This document shows, piece after piece, positions 32,874-41,622 of a DNA stretch of 64,000 nucleotides (position 1 is the stretch's first letter; every line of letters starts with the position of its first letter). The DNA lies in the NCBI RefSeq assembly GCF_030380815.1, contig NZ_JAUDUY010000008.1, forward strand, positions 1 to 64,000, given 5' to 3'. Both the position numbers and the translations under genes were made by a program. A model generated the notes under the pieces. The model was not told the DNA's origin, ran no database searches, and saw only the letters and a program-made list of their open reading frames with translations. Source of the DNA: Robiginitalea aurantiaca. Its GTDB lineage: Bacteria; Bacteroidota; Bacteroidia; Flavobacteriales; Flavobacteriaceae.

Positions 32874-34151
32874 ATGGCCCGCAAGCGAGTTTTCTTCATA
32901 GCCCTCTTTGTTATTTCCATTATCGGACTCGCCATCGTGCAGTATCGCTATCTCAAGATTGGCCTGAACCTGGCACGTGTACAATTCAGTCAGAAAATAG
33001 CTCTGGTAGGGGCAGACATACAGAAAGACTTCTACGGACGGAACCAACTTACTTTCCTATTGGCCAATGCCATGGAACGAGACACGAGTTTTTTTAGAAC
33101 CGAACCTGCCGAACTCGAGGACGCTTCCAGGTATTTCCTGGAGGACTATCTGCGGGAGCGGCTGGTGGACCACGAGATCGACAGGGAGTTCAGTTTTGCC
33201 CTTAAGGCCAGGGATAGTAGTTATTACCTGCGATCGGCGCGCAAACAAAGGCAGGAGGAGAAGGACTATTTGTACCCTATTGAGCTGAGAGGGTACCTGG
33301 CAGACCGACTTGAAAAGCGTATGGTCCTTCAGCTTGAATTCCAGAACCTCGACCGGTATTTTCTTTCACAACTCAATGGCCTCACCCTGCCAAGCCTCCT
33401 GTTCCTATTGGGGATTCTCGGAGTGGTATTATGGGTTTTGCGCACGTACTACTGGCAGCGCAAAGTAATTACCACGACCAATGAATTCATCAATAATCTT
33501 ACGCATGAATTGCGCACGCCTGTTTTCTCGATCAGTTTGGCGACCAAAATCCTCGACTCAAAACTCGGGGCAGATGAAAAAGAATTTACGGGACGCATCC
33601 TGGATGAGACCAAAAAATTGAGCACACATATCGACAAGGTGCTCGAATTGGGTTCGTTAGAACACGGACGGACCGTAATTGAAAAGAAGCGCATGGATTT
33701 CAGGCCTTCTCTGGAACGCTTGTGTGCCGATTTCAGGGCCCTGTGCCAGCTGGAAGAACGGGTATTTACCTATGATCTGGATCCGGGACCTTACCAGATG
33801 AATGCTTCGGTTTTCCACCTTGAGAACGCCATTAATAATCTTCTGGATAACGCCCGGAAATACGGCGGAGATGCGCCGATCAGCCTTTCTGCCACAAAAC
33901 AAAAGAAGTACCTTGAGATACAGGTGCGCAACGGTGGAACTCCCATCCCTGCAGAGGCTTTGAATGAAATTTTCAAGAAATACTACCGCCTCCCTGTTGG
34001 TGATCGACAAAAGGTACGCGGATATGGATTGGGCCTGAGTTATGTCCGCACGGTTGCCGAAATGCACCATGGGAAAGTTTCAGCGTTAAGCGATACTGCA
34101 AAAGGAACCGTTTTACGGTTTGTTGTACCTTTAGAATCCAATGAATCATAA
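32874..34151 (+). CDS. two-component sensor histidine kinase
   Basis: A 425-residue kinase: N-terminal membrane helix (about 6-24), periplasmic sensor (about 25-165), second helix (about 170-190), HisKA with His211 in NNLTHELRTP, and HATPase with NAINNLLDNARKYG and RGYGLGLSYVR. The architecture is that of the classical PhoR-like class. It is followed by its response regulator, whose start overlaps the kinase stop by 11 bases. The signal is unknown. Confidence 0.92.
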   Translation: MARKRVFFIALFVISIIGLAIVQYRYLKIGLNLARVQFSQKIALVGADIQKDFYGRNQLTFLLANAMERDTSFFRTEPAELEDASRYFLEDYLRERLVDHEIDREFSFALKARDSSYYLRSARKQRQEEKDYLYPIELRGYLADRLEKRMVLQLEFQNLDRYFLSQLNGLTLPSLLFLLGILGVVLWVLRTYYWQRKVITTTNEFINNLTHELRTPVFSISLATKILDSKLGADEKEFTGRILDETKKLSTHIDKVLELGSLEHGRTVIEKKRMDFRPSLERLCADFRALCQLEERVFTYDLDPGPYQMNASVFHLENAINNLLDNARKYGGDAPISLSATKQKKYLEIQVRNGGTPIPAEALNEIFKKYYRLPVGDRQKVRGYGLGLSYVRTVAEMHHGKVSALSDTAKGTVLRFVVPLESNES

Positions 34152-34845
34152 GATGTATACGCTTCTTTTGGTGGAAGATGATGCCTCTCTGGGCTACCTC
34201 CTTTCAGAATACCTGAAAATGAAGGGTATGGAACTCATTTGGGTTCAAAAGGCCTCTGAAGTCATTCCCTTGCTGGAACAACGGGGATTCGACCTTCTGA
34301 TCCTCGATGTGATGATGCCTGAAATGGATGGCTTTACGTTAGGGGCCGAAATTCACCAGCGCTATCCGGAGATCCCTTTTTTGTTCCTCACGGCAAAATC
34401 CATGAAGATCGATGTATTGAAAGGGTTTTCAGTAGGGGCTGTGGACTACCTTAAAAAACCCATTGATGAAGAGGAACTGGTGGTTCGGATAGAAACCCTG
34501 CTGTCCCGTCTGGGCAGTCAGGAGCCGGATGAGGTTTCCCGTACAAGTCTCGGCCGGTATGTCTATGACCCTCAAAATCAGTGCTTATACCTTGATAAAG
34601 AGGAGCTTTCACTTACCACCCGCGAGAATGAATTGCTTTCATATCTGGTCAGGCACCAGAACCGGCTGTGCTCCCATTCGGACATCCTAAAACGCCTGTG
34701 GGGTCGGAATGACTACTTCAACCGTAAAAGTCTTAATGTGTTTATTACGCGGCTTAGAAAACTTCTTGAAAAGGATCCGGAATTGCGTATCGAGAATGTC
34801 CATGGGCAGGGGTTTATTCTGAGGATGCCTGTGCAGCCAAAATAA
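34141..34845 (+). CDS. OmpR/PhoB-family response regulator
   Basis: A 234-residue regulator. The receiver domain (about 5-125) has the acidic pair EDD near the N-terminus, phospho-acceptor Asp56 in LLILDVMMPEMDG, and the lysine in VDYLKKPIDEEEL. The C-terminal winged helix (about 140-230) has LTTRENELLSYLV, LKRLWGRNDYFNRKSLNVFITRLRKLLEKD and NVHGQGFILR. ATG 34141 overlaps the kinase; ATG 34153 is an alternative. It is the cognate partner of the upstream kinase. Confidence 0.93.
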   Translation: MNHKMYTLLLVEDDASLGYLLSEYLKMKGMELIWVQKASEVIPLLEQRGFDLLILDVMMPEMDGFTLGAEIHQRYPEIPFLFLTAKSMKIDVLKGFSVGAVDYLKKPIDEEELVVRIETLLSRLGSQEPDEVSRTSLGRYVYDPQNQCLYLDKEELSLTTRENELLSYLVRHQNRLCSHSDILKRLWGRNDYFNRKSLNVFITRLRKLLEKDPELRIENVHGQGFILRMPVQPK

Positions 34846-34864
34846 GATGTGTCTTTAGTTTTCG

Positions 34865-34872
34865 TATTTTTG
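34865..34872 (+). promoter_or_regulatory. -7 promoter box of LRR lipoprotein
   Basis: TATTTTTG matches TANNTTTG, 15 bases before the ATG at 34888; it also rejects the earlier in-frame start at 34849. Confidence 0.6.
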
Positions 34873-34887
34873 CACCTAAAAAATAAG

Positions 34888-35550
34888 ATGAAAAACATTT
34901 GCTTTAGCGGTCTGATACTCCTGGGACTCCTGGGAACCGCATGTAATTCAGATTCCGATTCGGATACAGATCCTCCGGTTGTACTACCACCCATCGAGGT
35001 CCGCACCGAAATTCCCGATAGTAATTTTGAGGCTGCCCTGGTGGCCCTGGACCTGGATGACGAAGTCGATGGATCCGTCCTTACCTCCCGAATTGTGGGC
35101 ATAACCCGCCTTGACGTGGAAGCAGAAGGAATCTCAGACCTGAGCGGGATTGAGGATTTCGCGGCGTTGATAGATCTCAATGTCAGGAGCAACGAACTGG
35201 TAAGCCTGGATGTAGCGTCAAATTCAGAGCTCCTTTTTGTTTGGGCGGAGAACAATGAACTCACAAGCCTGAACCTGGGTGCCAACCAGAATATTGAAAA
35301 GGTCGGAGCTTCAGGAAACAACCTGACCGGGCTTACGGTTACGGAGTACTCCACCCTCCAATTGCTGGATTTGGCCAATAACAGTATTGAAGCTATGGAT
35401 GTCTCTACCTTGCCCCTACCTACATTCAATGAGTTTGCCATTCAAGGGAACCCCCTGACCTGCATATTGGTAAGTCCGGAACAATTTGAAGCTATTCCTC
35501 CATCATGGTCGAAAGATGAAGAGGATACCTGGTCGCTGGACTGCGAGTAG
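34888..35550 (+). CDS. leucine-rich-repeat lipoprotein
   Basis: A 220-residue protein with a lipoprotein signal peptide (lipobox LLGTAC at about 15-20) and an Asp/Ser-rich linker. About five short leucine-rich repeats follow, e.g. LIDLNVRSNELVSLDVASNSEL, LLFVWAENNELTSLNLGANQ and LQLLDLANNSIEAMDVS. The N-terminal EIPDSNFEAALVALDLDDEVDGSVLTS is the usual cap of Bacteroidetes LRR proteins. It is probably on the outer membrane and protein-binding; the partner is unknown. A strong terminator follows. Confidence 0.85.
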   Translation: MKNICFSGLILLGLLGTACNSDSDSDTDPPVVLPPIEVRTEIPDSNFEAALVALDLDDEVDGSVLTSRIVGITRLDVEAEGISDLSGIEDFAALIDLNVRSNELVSLDVASNSELLFVWAENNELTSLNLGANQNIEKVGASGNNLTGLTVTEYSTLQLLDLANNSIEAMDVSTLPLPTFNEFAIQGNPLTCILVSPEQFEAIPPSWSKDEEDTWSLDCE

Positions 35551-35611
35551 GCTTTTAAGTATCCCCTGGTGTCCCGGCTGAAGGTGTTTGCCTAAAGAAG
35601 GGAAAATAAAT

Positions 35612-35650
35612 AAAAAAAGCTACCCAATAGGAGTTGGGTAGCTTTTTTTA
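35612..35650. terminator. strong terminator between LRR and DUF3604 genes
   Basis: AAAAAAAGCTACCCAA pairs with TTGGGTAGCTTTTTTT around a 6-base loop; symmetrical A and T runs let it act on both strands between convergent genes. Confidence 0.9.
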
Positions 35651-35716
35651 TCCTTACGTCCTAACCCGGGGCCTTCGTAAAGTAGGCAGGCCCCCGGCGG
35701 GATCAGGCTCAATATA

Positions 35717-37648
35717 TCAGTTCGGGGAATACCATATGGGGGAGGTATACGCCCTTTCACGGGTTGTCATTTTAGCTGCTTTTGGCATGGTTACACCATA
35801 ATTTTTAGCGTCAAATGCGGTCCATCTTGGGGTTGGGATCTCCATCACCCTGGCGTAATACACAGCAGGCATTCCAGGATCGAAATCGGGATCTTTCCAG
35901 ACGCCTATGAGTTCCGGGTCCCCAATGGTATTGGTCCATGTGGCTTCTTGTACGTTAACCGTATTGCCCACATCCGGGAGCTTTCCATCGCGCCCTGGCT
36001 TGCGTTTTTCTGCATCGCCCCAAACGACATCGTAGACCTTTTCATTTCTCTCGCCTGCCGAGTCCACCCAGCCTTTGACGATCTGTATGCGATCGAGGTT
36101 TCCGGATAGGGGGTCTTTACGCGCAGCGACCAGGAATGTAGGTGCTGATTTGGCGTTGGGGGCAGCAGGCAGGTCGGCGCCCATGGGAACTCCTTTAACA
36201 TAACCGACATCTGCCGGGAGTCTGTTGTTGGCATCGCTTGCAACAAAATTCCAGCCGCCAAAGAACCTTACGGTCATACGCGGGCCGGTTGTGGCGTAGG
36301 TTTCCTTGCGCATCATCGCATCAAAAAGCGCCTCTCGGGTATTCTCCTCTGCCCATACCGCAGCAAGGCCGGAGGCAACCATATCCCAGCTTTCATAATT
36401 CCCATTATCGGTTTTTGCCATCGGGTGCTCAAAACGAAGTGCATTGGGCTCTGTACCTGAGTGCTTGCCGAAGAAATTGTCTTCTTGTGTAGTGGCCAGA
36501 CCGGTATGGCTGTCTGTGGAGCCAATCATCCCAAACTTGTATGGATTTGTCCCCAATTTCTTTTCCAGTTGTAATCCTGTCTGTAAAGCAGTCCGGGCGT
36601 ATTCGTACTGAAGCATGTCGTCCGTTTTTTTAACGGAAAGATCCAAATTCCCCTGATCCCAGGTCTCGTAATCCGCGAATTCATCGTTTGGGGAGAGAAA
36701 TGCGTGGGCCTCCCCATCTCCCTTTATTTGCGTCGCTTCGTAGAGTGGCTCCCATTTTGCCCTGTTGTCCGCATAGGTCTTATCCAGGGGTTTTCCGGTA
36801 AAAGAATCCACAATCGGGAACATGATCCCGTTGCTCAGGTTACCATTATGGGCAATTGCCAGTACATTTCCCCCCGATTTGTTTTCGTATTGTTCCATCC
36901 AATTCCACAAATCGACCGGGTTATCACTTCCCTGTGGCCTTAAAGTTGTATAGGGTAGGGCCATATTGGCCTTCTGACCCCCATCGCGATATACAACTAC
37001 TCTGTGCAGGTTATTTCCAGCGGTATTGGACGTCCATTCAAATCCGATAAAGGCTGTGAAGATACCCGGCCTGTTGTTGGCTTCTGCCGCTTCAATGGTC
37101 TCTTCCCAGGCGGATTGATAAGCAGGGTCTCCGGGCCGGGACTCCAGTGCTGGAGGAAAGGTTCCCTGAGAGAAGCCCTCAATTACCTCTACGGCAACCT
37201 GTACGCCTTCCTGTCCACCTTTCCGAACCATTTCGTACCATCGTTTACCGGTGGGGTCTTTCAGCATTTCGGCGTCCCCGGCATAAAGCCTGGGGAAGAA
37301 TCCCATATTATCTGAATGGTCGGCAACGACCAGGAAATCCAGGGGTCTGGAAAGTTTTACGGGAAGTCCTGTCGAGGAAACGAGCTCCGCTCCTGCGGCA
37401 AATCGGAAGGCATCATCCGGTTTCAGCCGGGCGCCGAAAGCCCCGGCGTCCATGGACATCCCCGTATGCAGGTGGGTATCCCCAAAGTACACGCCAGTCG
37501 GGAAATTCCGGCCGGCGTATGGGGAATAATTATCGATTTTCTTTTGTGGAAGGTCGTCCTTGTCCGGAGTGGGTAGTCCGGGAGAATGCTGGGCGAAAAG
37601 CCCTCCGGATAGTACCATTGTAATAGCTAGGAAAAAGGTTGTTTTCAT
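35717..37648 (-). CDS. DUF3604 exported protein (PHP-like metal-dependent hydrolase fold)
   Basis: A 643-residue protein with a signal peptide ending GLFAQ. PHP-like metal motifs appear in order: GDTHLHTGMSMDAG (about 55-68), VVADHSDNMGF (about 105-115), TAFIGFEWTS (about 195), VLAIAHNGNLSNG (about 262) and GMIGSTDSHTGLA (about 373). These match DUF3604, whose members are predicted periplasmic metallohydrolases of unknown substrate. The gene is monocistronic, convergent with the LRR gene, and about 300 bases from the next gene upstream. Confidence 0.88.
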   Translation of the reverse strand: MKTTFFLAITMVLSGGLFAQHSPGLPTPDKDDLPQKKIDNYSPYAGRNFPTGVYFGDTHLHTGMSMDAGAFGARLKPDDAFRFAAGAELVSSTGLPVKLSRPLDFLVVADHSDNMGFFPRLYAGDAEMLKDPTGKRWYEMVRKGGQEGVQVAVEVIEGFSQGTFPPALESRPGDPAYQSAWEETIEAAEANNRPGIFTAFIGFEWTSNTAGNNLHRVVVYRDGGQKANMALPYTTLRPQGSDNPVDLWNWMEQYENKSGGNVLAIAHNGNLSNGIMFPIVDSFTGKPLDKTYADNRAKWEPLYEATQIKGDGEAHAFLSPNDEFADYETWDQGNLDLSVKKTDDMLQYEYARTALQTGLQLEKKLGTNPYKFGMIGSTDSHTGLATTQEDNFFGKHSGTEPNALRFEHPMAKTDNGNYESWDMVASGLAAVWAEENTREALFDAMMRKETYATTGPRMTVRFFGGWNFVASDANNRLPADVGYVKGVPMGADLPAAPNAKSAPTFLVAARKDPLSGNLDRIQIVKGWVDSAGERNEKVYDVVWGDAEKRKPGRDGKLPDVGNTVNVQEATWTNTIGDPELIGVWKDPDFDPGMPAVYYARVMEIPTPRWTAFDAKNYGVTMPKAAKMTTRERAYTSPIWYSPN

Positions 37649-37945
37649 GAGTCTTAATTCTGACCCCTTAAGGTACGAAATAAGGGCCGATTTTTTGGAG
37701 TTTAGGAGGTTTTATTCTCCAATTTAAAGCTTGTTTAATTAGTTTATTACCGACTATTAATGAGGCTTCTCTTATGTCGGCTAGGTAAAATTTGTCCGCC
37801 GTACGGAAAAAAAATGTAGTTCCATCCGTCCCTGAGTGTACCCGGAAATGGAATGATGCAAAAAAAGATTTTCCGGAACGTCGCCTATTCAGGCATAGGT
37901 GATAAATACATCGGTTTTAGTATTTTTGAGTGATACTTTGCACCC
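37649..37945. other. divergent intergenic region
   Basis: The region lies between DUF3604 and the AGMO-like gene. It contains the -7 box of the latter at 37921-37928, a run of eight A near 37806-37813 and one of seven near 37860-37866. I see no gene and no strong hairpin. Confidence 0.5.
37921..37928 (+). promoter_or_regulatory. -7 promoter box of AGMO-like gene
   Basis: TATTTTTG matches TANNTTTG, 17 bases before the ATG at 37946. Confidence 0.6.
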
Positions 37946-39214
37946 ATGGAAACCTATGCCAAAGCCCTTTTGTACGCCATCCCGTTCTTCATCGTCCTGA
38001 TGCTGATCGAGATTGGGTACGGCTATTTCAGGAAAAATCAGAAATACAAGGTGATGGATACGGTGAGTTCCATTAGTTCCGGGCTTACCAATATAGTTAA
38101 GGATTCCCTGGGGCTGGGGGTGATCCTGGTCAGCTACCCGTACCTGGTAGAACATCTGGCGCTCTTCCAGATTAAGGCCACATGGATGGTATGGTTGGTC
38201 GCCTTTTTTGCCATAGATTTCGCGGGATACTGGAACCACAGGCTGAGCCATCATGTGAATATATTCTGGAACCAGCATGTGATCCACCACAGCAGTGAGG
38301 AGTTTAATTTGGCCTGTGCCTTGCGGCAGTCCATTTCCAACCTGGTAGGGTATTTCCCCCTGATGCTTATCCCGGCTGCCCTTTTGGGCGTTCCGGAACA
38401 GGTAATCGCTATTTTGGCTCCCGCCCATCTTTTCGCCCAGTTCTGGTACCATACCCAGCATATCGGTAAAATGGGCTGGTTGGAATACATCATCGTAACA
38501 CCCTCTCAACACAGGGTACACCATGCGATTAATCCTGAATACATCGACAAGAACCTGGGGCAGGTACTTTGTGTCTGGGACCGGCTCTTTGGGACCTTTC
38601 AGGAGGAACTTGAAACAGTACCACCTCAGTATGGGGTTCTGAAACCTGCGCATACTTGGAACCCGATCCACATAAATTTTCAGCACCTATGGAGGATCAT
38701 GCAGGATGCATGGAGGACAAATAACCTCTGGGATAAGGTGCGTATTTGGTTTATGCCTACGGGTTGGCGCCCGGCAGATGTCGCTGAGAAATACCCCATA
38801 GAGATAATTGCCGATGTTTATAACTTCAGGCGTTACGAGCCCCAAACTTCGAATTTGCTCAAAGGCTATGCTATTTTTCAGGCCCTTTCCACGCTTGGAC
38901 TGCTGCTTTTTATGTTCTACAATTATTCCGGTATCGGGTTTCAGGGACTCCTGTTATTCGGGGCCTTCATATTTGCGGGAATCTATGGGTACACTACCCT
39001 GATGGACGGGAAGCGTTATGCTGTATGGATTGAGGTTACCCGTGTGGTCTTTGGGTTTGCGGTCCTGGCCATGACGGGGGACTGGTTTGGTTTAGGAGCG
39101 TTTTGGTCAGGAGGTCCTCTATGGGTTGCGCTCTATTTTGGAATTACACTGGCCGGCACCGTATACTTCGGTTTTATTGAAAATCGGCCCGCTGGGGATT
39201 CGGTGGCAATCTGA
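37946..39214 (+). CDS. sterol desaturase/fatty acid hydroxylase family protein, AGMO-like
   Basis: A 422-residue membrane protein with N-terminal helices (about 9-27, 47-70, 80-100) and the eight-histidine di-iron motif set: HRLSHH (about 98), HHSSEEFN (about 114), HTQH (about 171) and HRVHH (about 191). C-terminal helices follow (about 310-415). The length and the long C-terminal membrane part resemble alkylglycerol monooxygenase, which cleaves ether lipids, more than the short sterol desaturases. The substrate is not readable. It converges on ACBP and the phospholipid operon with 4 bases between, a suggestive lipid context. Confidence 0.88.
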   Translation: METYAKALLYAIPFFIVLMLIEIGYGYFRKNQKYKVMDTVSSISSGLTNIVKDSLGLGVILVSYPYLVEHLALFQIKATWMVWLVAFFAIDFAGYWNHRLSHHVNIFWNQHVIHHSSEEFNLACALRQSISNLVGYFPLMLIPAALLGVPEQVIAILAPAHLFAQFWYHTQHIGKMGWLEYIIVTPSQHRVHHAINPEYIDKNLGQVLCVWDRLFGTFQEELETVPPQYGVLKPAHTWNPIHINFQHLWRIMQDAWRTNNLWDKVRIWFMPTGWRPADVAEKYPIEIIADVYNFRRYEPQTSNLLKGYAIFQALSTLGLLLFMFYNYSGIGFQGLLLFGAFIFAGIYGYTTLMDGKRYAVWIEVTRVVFGFAVLAMTGDWFGLGAFWSGGPLWVALYFGITLAGTVYFGFIENRPAGDSVAI

Positions 39215-39218
39215 AAGG

Positions 39219-39485
39219 TTAGGAGAGTTTGCGCACGTGGTTTTCCACCAACTCGATGTAGGTTTGCATGGCGATTTCAGGTGACACGTCCTGTGCCTGA
39301 ATAAGTGCGTTTGCTTTAAATGCGTTGATGAGGGGGGTCTTACTCCCGGGATTACTGTAGTTGTTATGCGCTATTTTGTAGTAGGCATAGAGTTTTAAGA
39401 GTAAATCAGCAGGAAGCAAGCGGTTATAATTGTTGATATAGGCAACCGCTTCTTTAAAATCCTTATGTAGTTTTTCATTCTTCAT
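39219..39485 (-). CDS. acyl-CoA-binding protein (ACBP)
   Basis: An 88-residue all-helical protein with the ACBP core: LHKDFKEAVAYINNYNRLLPADLLLKLYAYYKIA (helices 1-2), PLINAFKANALIQAQDVSPEIAMQTYIELV (helices 3-4). The Tyr/Lys of KLYAYYKIA fit the CoA-contact positions; the usual FKGKAKWDAW is altered to FKANALIQAQ. ACBPs carry long-chain acyl-CoA; they are common in eukaryotes and patchy in bacteria. ATG 39485 overlaps the end of psd by 11 bases. It is the last gene of the lipid operon. Confidence 0.88.
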   Translation of the reverse strand: MKNEKLHKDFKEAVAYINNYNRLLPADLLLKLYAYYKIAHNNYSNPGSKTPLINAFKANALIQAQDVSPEIAMQTYIELVENHVRKLS

Positions 39486-40143
39486 CCTCAGGCGCCAGGG
39501 TTGCAATACAGGTTTTTGCACCTACCACTTTTTGGTTGAGTTTTACGGTAATCACACTATCTAAAGGTAGCAACAAATCTACTCTGGAACCAAATTTAAT
39601 AAATCCGGCATCCGCACCCTGTTGTACACTCTCTCCTTCTTCTGCATAGTTAACGATTCTCCGCGCCATGGCCCCGGCGATTTGACGGTAGCCGATTTCA
39701 CCAAAAAGAGGTGTCCGTATCACCACGGTTGTACGTTCGTTTTCAGTGCTCGATTTGGGATGCCATGCGACGAGATATTTTCCGGGATGGTATTTGGAGT
39801 AGGATATGGCTCCGCTTGCCGGGAAGCGTGTTACGTGCACATTCAGGGGGGACATAAAGATGGAAACCTGTATTCTTTTGTCCTTGAAATACTCGGTTTC
39901 CTCAACTTCTTCTATAGCGACTACTTTGCCATCAGCAGGAGCGAGGATTTCGTCAAAAGTCCGGGCGGCCACTCTTTTGGGATTTCTGAAAAACTGTAAA
40001 ATCAAAACGAGGATGAGTATTGCCCCTGCCTGTATGGAGATTCTCAACCAAATGGGCTCGATGTAGAACTGGGCGACCAATGTCAGGGCGGCACACAGGA
40101 AAAAGGCAACCAGAATAATGTTTTGGCCTTCCTTATGAAACAT
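39475..40143 (-). CDS. psd: phosphatidylserine decarboxylase
   Basis: A 222-residue short-form PSD: N-terminal membrane helices (about 9-45), ILAPADGKVVAIEEVEE (about 65-81), FMSPLNVHVTRFPASGAISYSKYHPGKYLVAW (about 95-126), and the processing site GS in IKFGSRVDLLLP (about 189), where serine becomes the pyruvoyl group. The enzyme makes phosphatidylethanolamine. It overlaps cdsA by 11 bases and ACBP by 11 bases. The phosphatidylserine synthase gene is not in the window. Confidence 0.93.
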   Translation of the reverse strand: MFHKEGQNIILVAFFLCAALTLVAQFYIEPIWLRISIQAGAILILVLILQFFRNPKRVAARTFDEILAPADGKVVAIEEVEETEYFKDKRIQVSIFMSPLNVHVTRFPASGAISYSKYHPGKYLVAWHPKSSTENERTTVVIRTPLFGEIGYRQIAGAMARRIVNYAEEGESVQQGADAGFIKFGSRVDLLLPLDSVITVKLNQKVVGAKTCIATLAPEDEE

Positions 40144-40936
40144 ACTGAAATATGATTAGCGTTAAATAGGCGAAAGGAGCTGCAAATACCAGGCTGTCCA
40201 AACGATCCAGCATTCCTCCATGCCCGGGTAGTATGGCGCCACTGTCTTTAACGCCTGCTGCCCGTTTTAGTTTGGATTCTATAAGGTCTCCCAAACCTCC
40301 GGTGACCACGACGACCAAGGCGAGGATGAGCCACTGTGTGTTATTGAGAACCGGGGCATAACGACCCAACATATAAGCTGCTATTAATGTAAAAACTAAT
40401 CCCCCCAAGCTTCCTTCTATGGTCTTTTTGGGAGAGATCGCGGGATAAAGCTTATGTCGCCCCAGGGTTTTACCCACCAGATAGGCAAAAGAGTCATTTA
40501 CCCAGATCATAATGAAGATACCCATAATAAGATATTTTGCAAAAAAATCATCCTGATAAGGAATCATGGTGAGGAAAATACAACCTCCGCCCAAATAGAA
40601 CAGACCGATCAGGTATTTCTGAAACAAATTAAACGCTTTAAGTTTCGGAGAGAACAGATAGGTGATCAGGCCTATGTTGACTGCAATGGTCAGGAAGAGC
40701 AAAGTGTGGATCAGGACGGGATCCCGGGTAAGGTAGATAAAGACCCACCATAAGGCGAGGTAGCCCATAAAAATATAGTACCCCTTAAGGAGAACCAGCC
40801 TTTTATATTCGTAGAGGCAGGCCAGGCCGAAAACCATAAAAAGAAAATCATACGCATCCGAGCTGAGGAAAACCGCTGATAGAAGAAGCATTACATAGAC
40901 GACTCCGGTCAATACCCTTCTTAACACCTCCCTCAT
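40133..40936 (-). CDS. cdsA: phosphatidate cytidylyltransferase
   Basis: A 267-residue membrane enzyme that makes CDP-diacylglycerol from phosphatidate and CTP. About eight helices are seen; the signature is in the C-terminal third: SPKKTIEGSLGG and GDLIESKLKRAAGVKDSGAILPGHGGMLDRLDSL. ATG 40936, directly after the LUD gene stop (40938), is taken as the start. Its product feeds the phosphatidylserine route ending in Psd, the next gene. Confidence 0.95.
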   Translation of the reverse strand: MREVLRRVLTGVVYVMLLLSAVFLSSDAYDFLFMVFGLACLYEYKRLVLLKGYYIFMGYLALWWVFIYLTRDPVLIHTLLFLTIAVNIGLITYLFSPKLKAFNLFQKYLIGLFYLGGGCIFLTMIPYQDDFFAKYLIMGIFIMIWVNDSFAYLVGKTLGRHKLYPAISPKKTIEGSLGGLVFTLIAAYMLGRYAPVLNNTQWLILALVVVVTGGLGDLIESKLKRAAGVKDSGAILPGHGGMLDRLDSLVFAAPFAYLTLIIFQYVS

Positions 40937-40937
40937 C

Positions 40938-41555
40938 TTATAGATCTTCCAGTAATAAGAGGTATAAATGTTTGGAGCTGCTTCCATAGGTTAGAAAATC
41001 TACGGAATCTCCTTCTGTTGTAGGCTTAAAATGTTTTAGGGTGGTAATATTGGCGGGGATTCGCTGCCTGTACTTCTTTTTGATGATTTTCAGACCTTCA
41101 CCAATAGATTCAACCAGTTGGCTGGTAGTAGCCAAAACAACAATATTCTCAGGGATCTCAGAGAGCTTTTTTTCCAGCAACTGGTTTGAGCTCACCAGGA
41201 TGGAACCATTTTGGGCGATCAGGTGTTCGCAAGTCGTAAAGAAAACCTCACTGTCCGAGGCGGTGCGCGAAAATCGGATATTCTGATCTGAAAAACGCTC
41301 TTCCAGGGAGGGATTTAAAATATAAAAAGGCGTTTGCTCCCACTGGTTTTCCTGGATGATATTTTTCATTCCCTCGAGAACCTCCCCAAAATCATCGCAG
41401 TAGATAAACTTGCCCCCATTCTTTTTAAATTGAATGGTGAATTTCTCATCCACAGGTATTTTTAAATCAGGCATGTGGGCACCACGGGTCTGAACGGTCT
41501 CTTTGGAACCTTTCTTTTTCTTTCCTCCTCCAAAAAGTTTATCAAAAAAGCCCAT
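40938..41555 (-). CDS. LUD domain protein (LutC/YkgG-like)
   Basis: A 205-residue protein with a Lys-rich N-terminus (FGGGKKKKGSK). The LUD fold is seen from FFTTCEHLIAQNGSILVSSNQL and ENIVVLATTSQLVESIGEGLKII, ending PANITTLKHF...LYLLLLEDL. LUD proteins occur in lactate utilisation complexes, but this solitary form between ftsH and cdsA has no LutA/LutB neighbours. Its function in the lipid/FtsH operon is unknown. Confidence 0.8.
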   Translation of the reverse strand: MGFFDKLFGGGKKKKGSKETVQTRGAHMPDLKIPVDEKFTIQFKKNGGKFIYCDDFGEVLEGMKNIIQENQWEQTPFYILNPSLEERFSDQNIRFSRTASDSEVFFTTCEHLIAQNGSILVSSNQLLEKKLSEIPENIVVLATTSQLVESIGEGLKIIKKKYRQRIPANITTLKHFKPTTEGDSVDFLTYGSSSKHLYLLLLEDL

Positions 41556-41622
41556 GTACTTTGCCAGGTATTCTTTGAGGTTACAGGACCCTTAAACTAA
41601 AAAAGCGGTCCTAATGGTCTGT

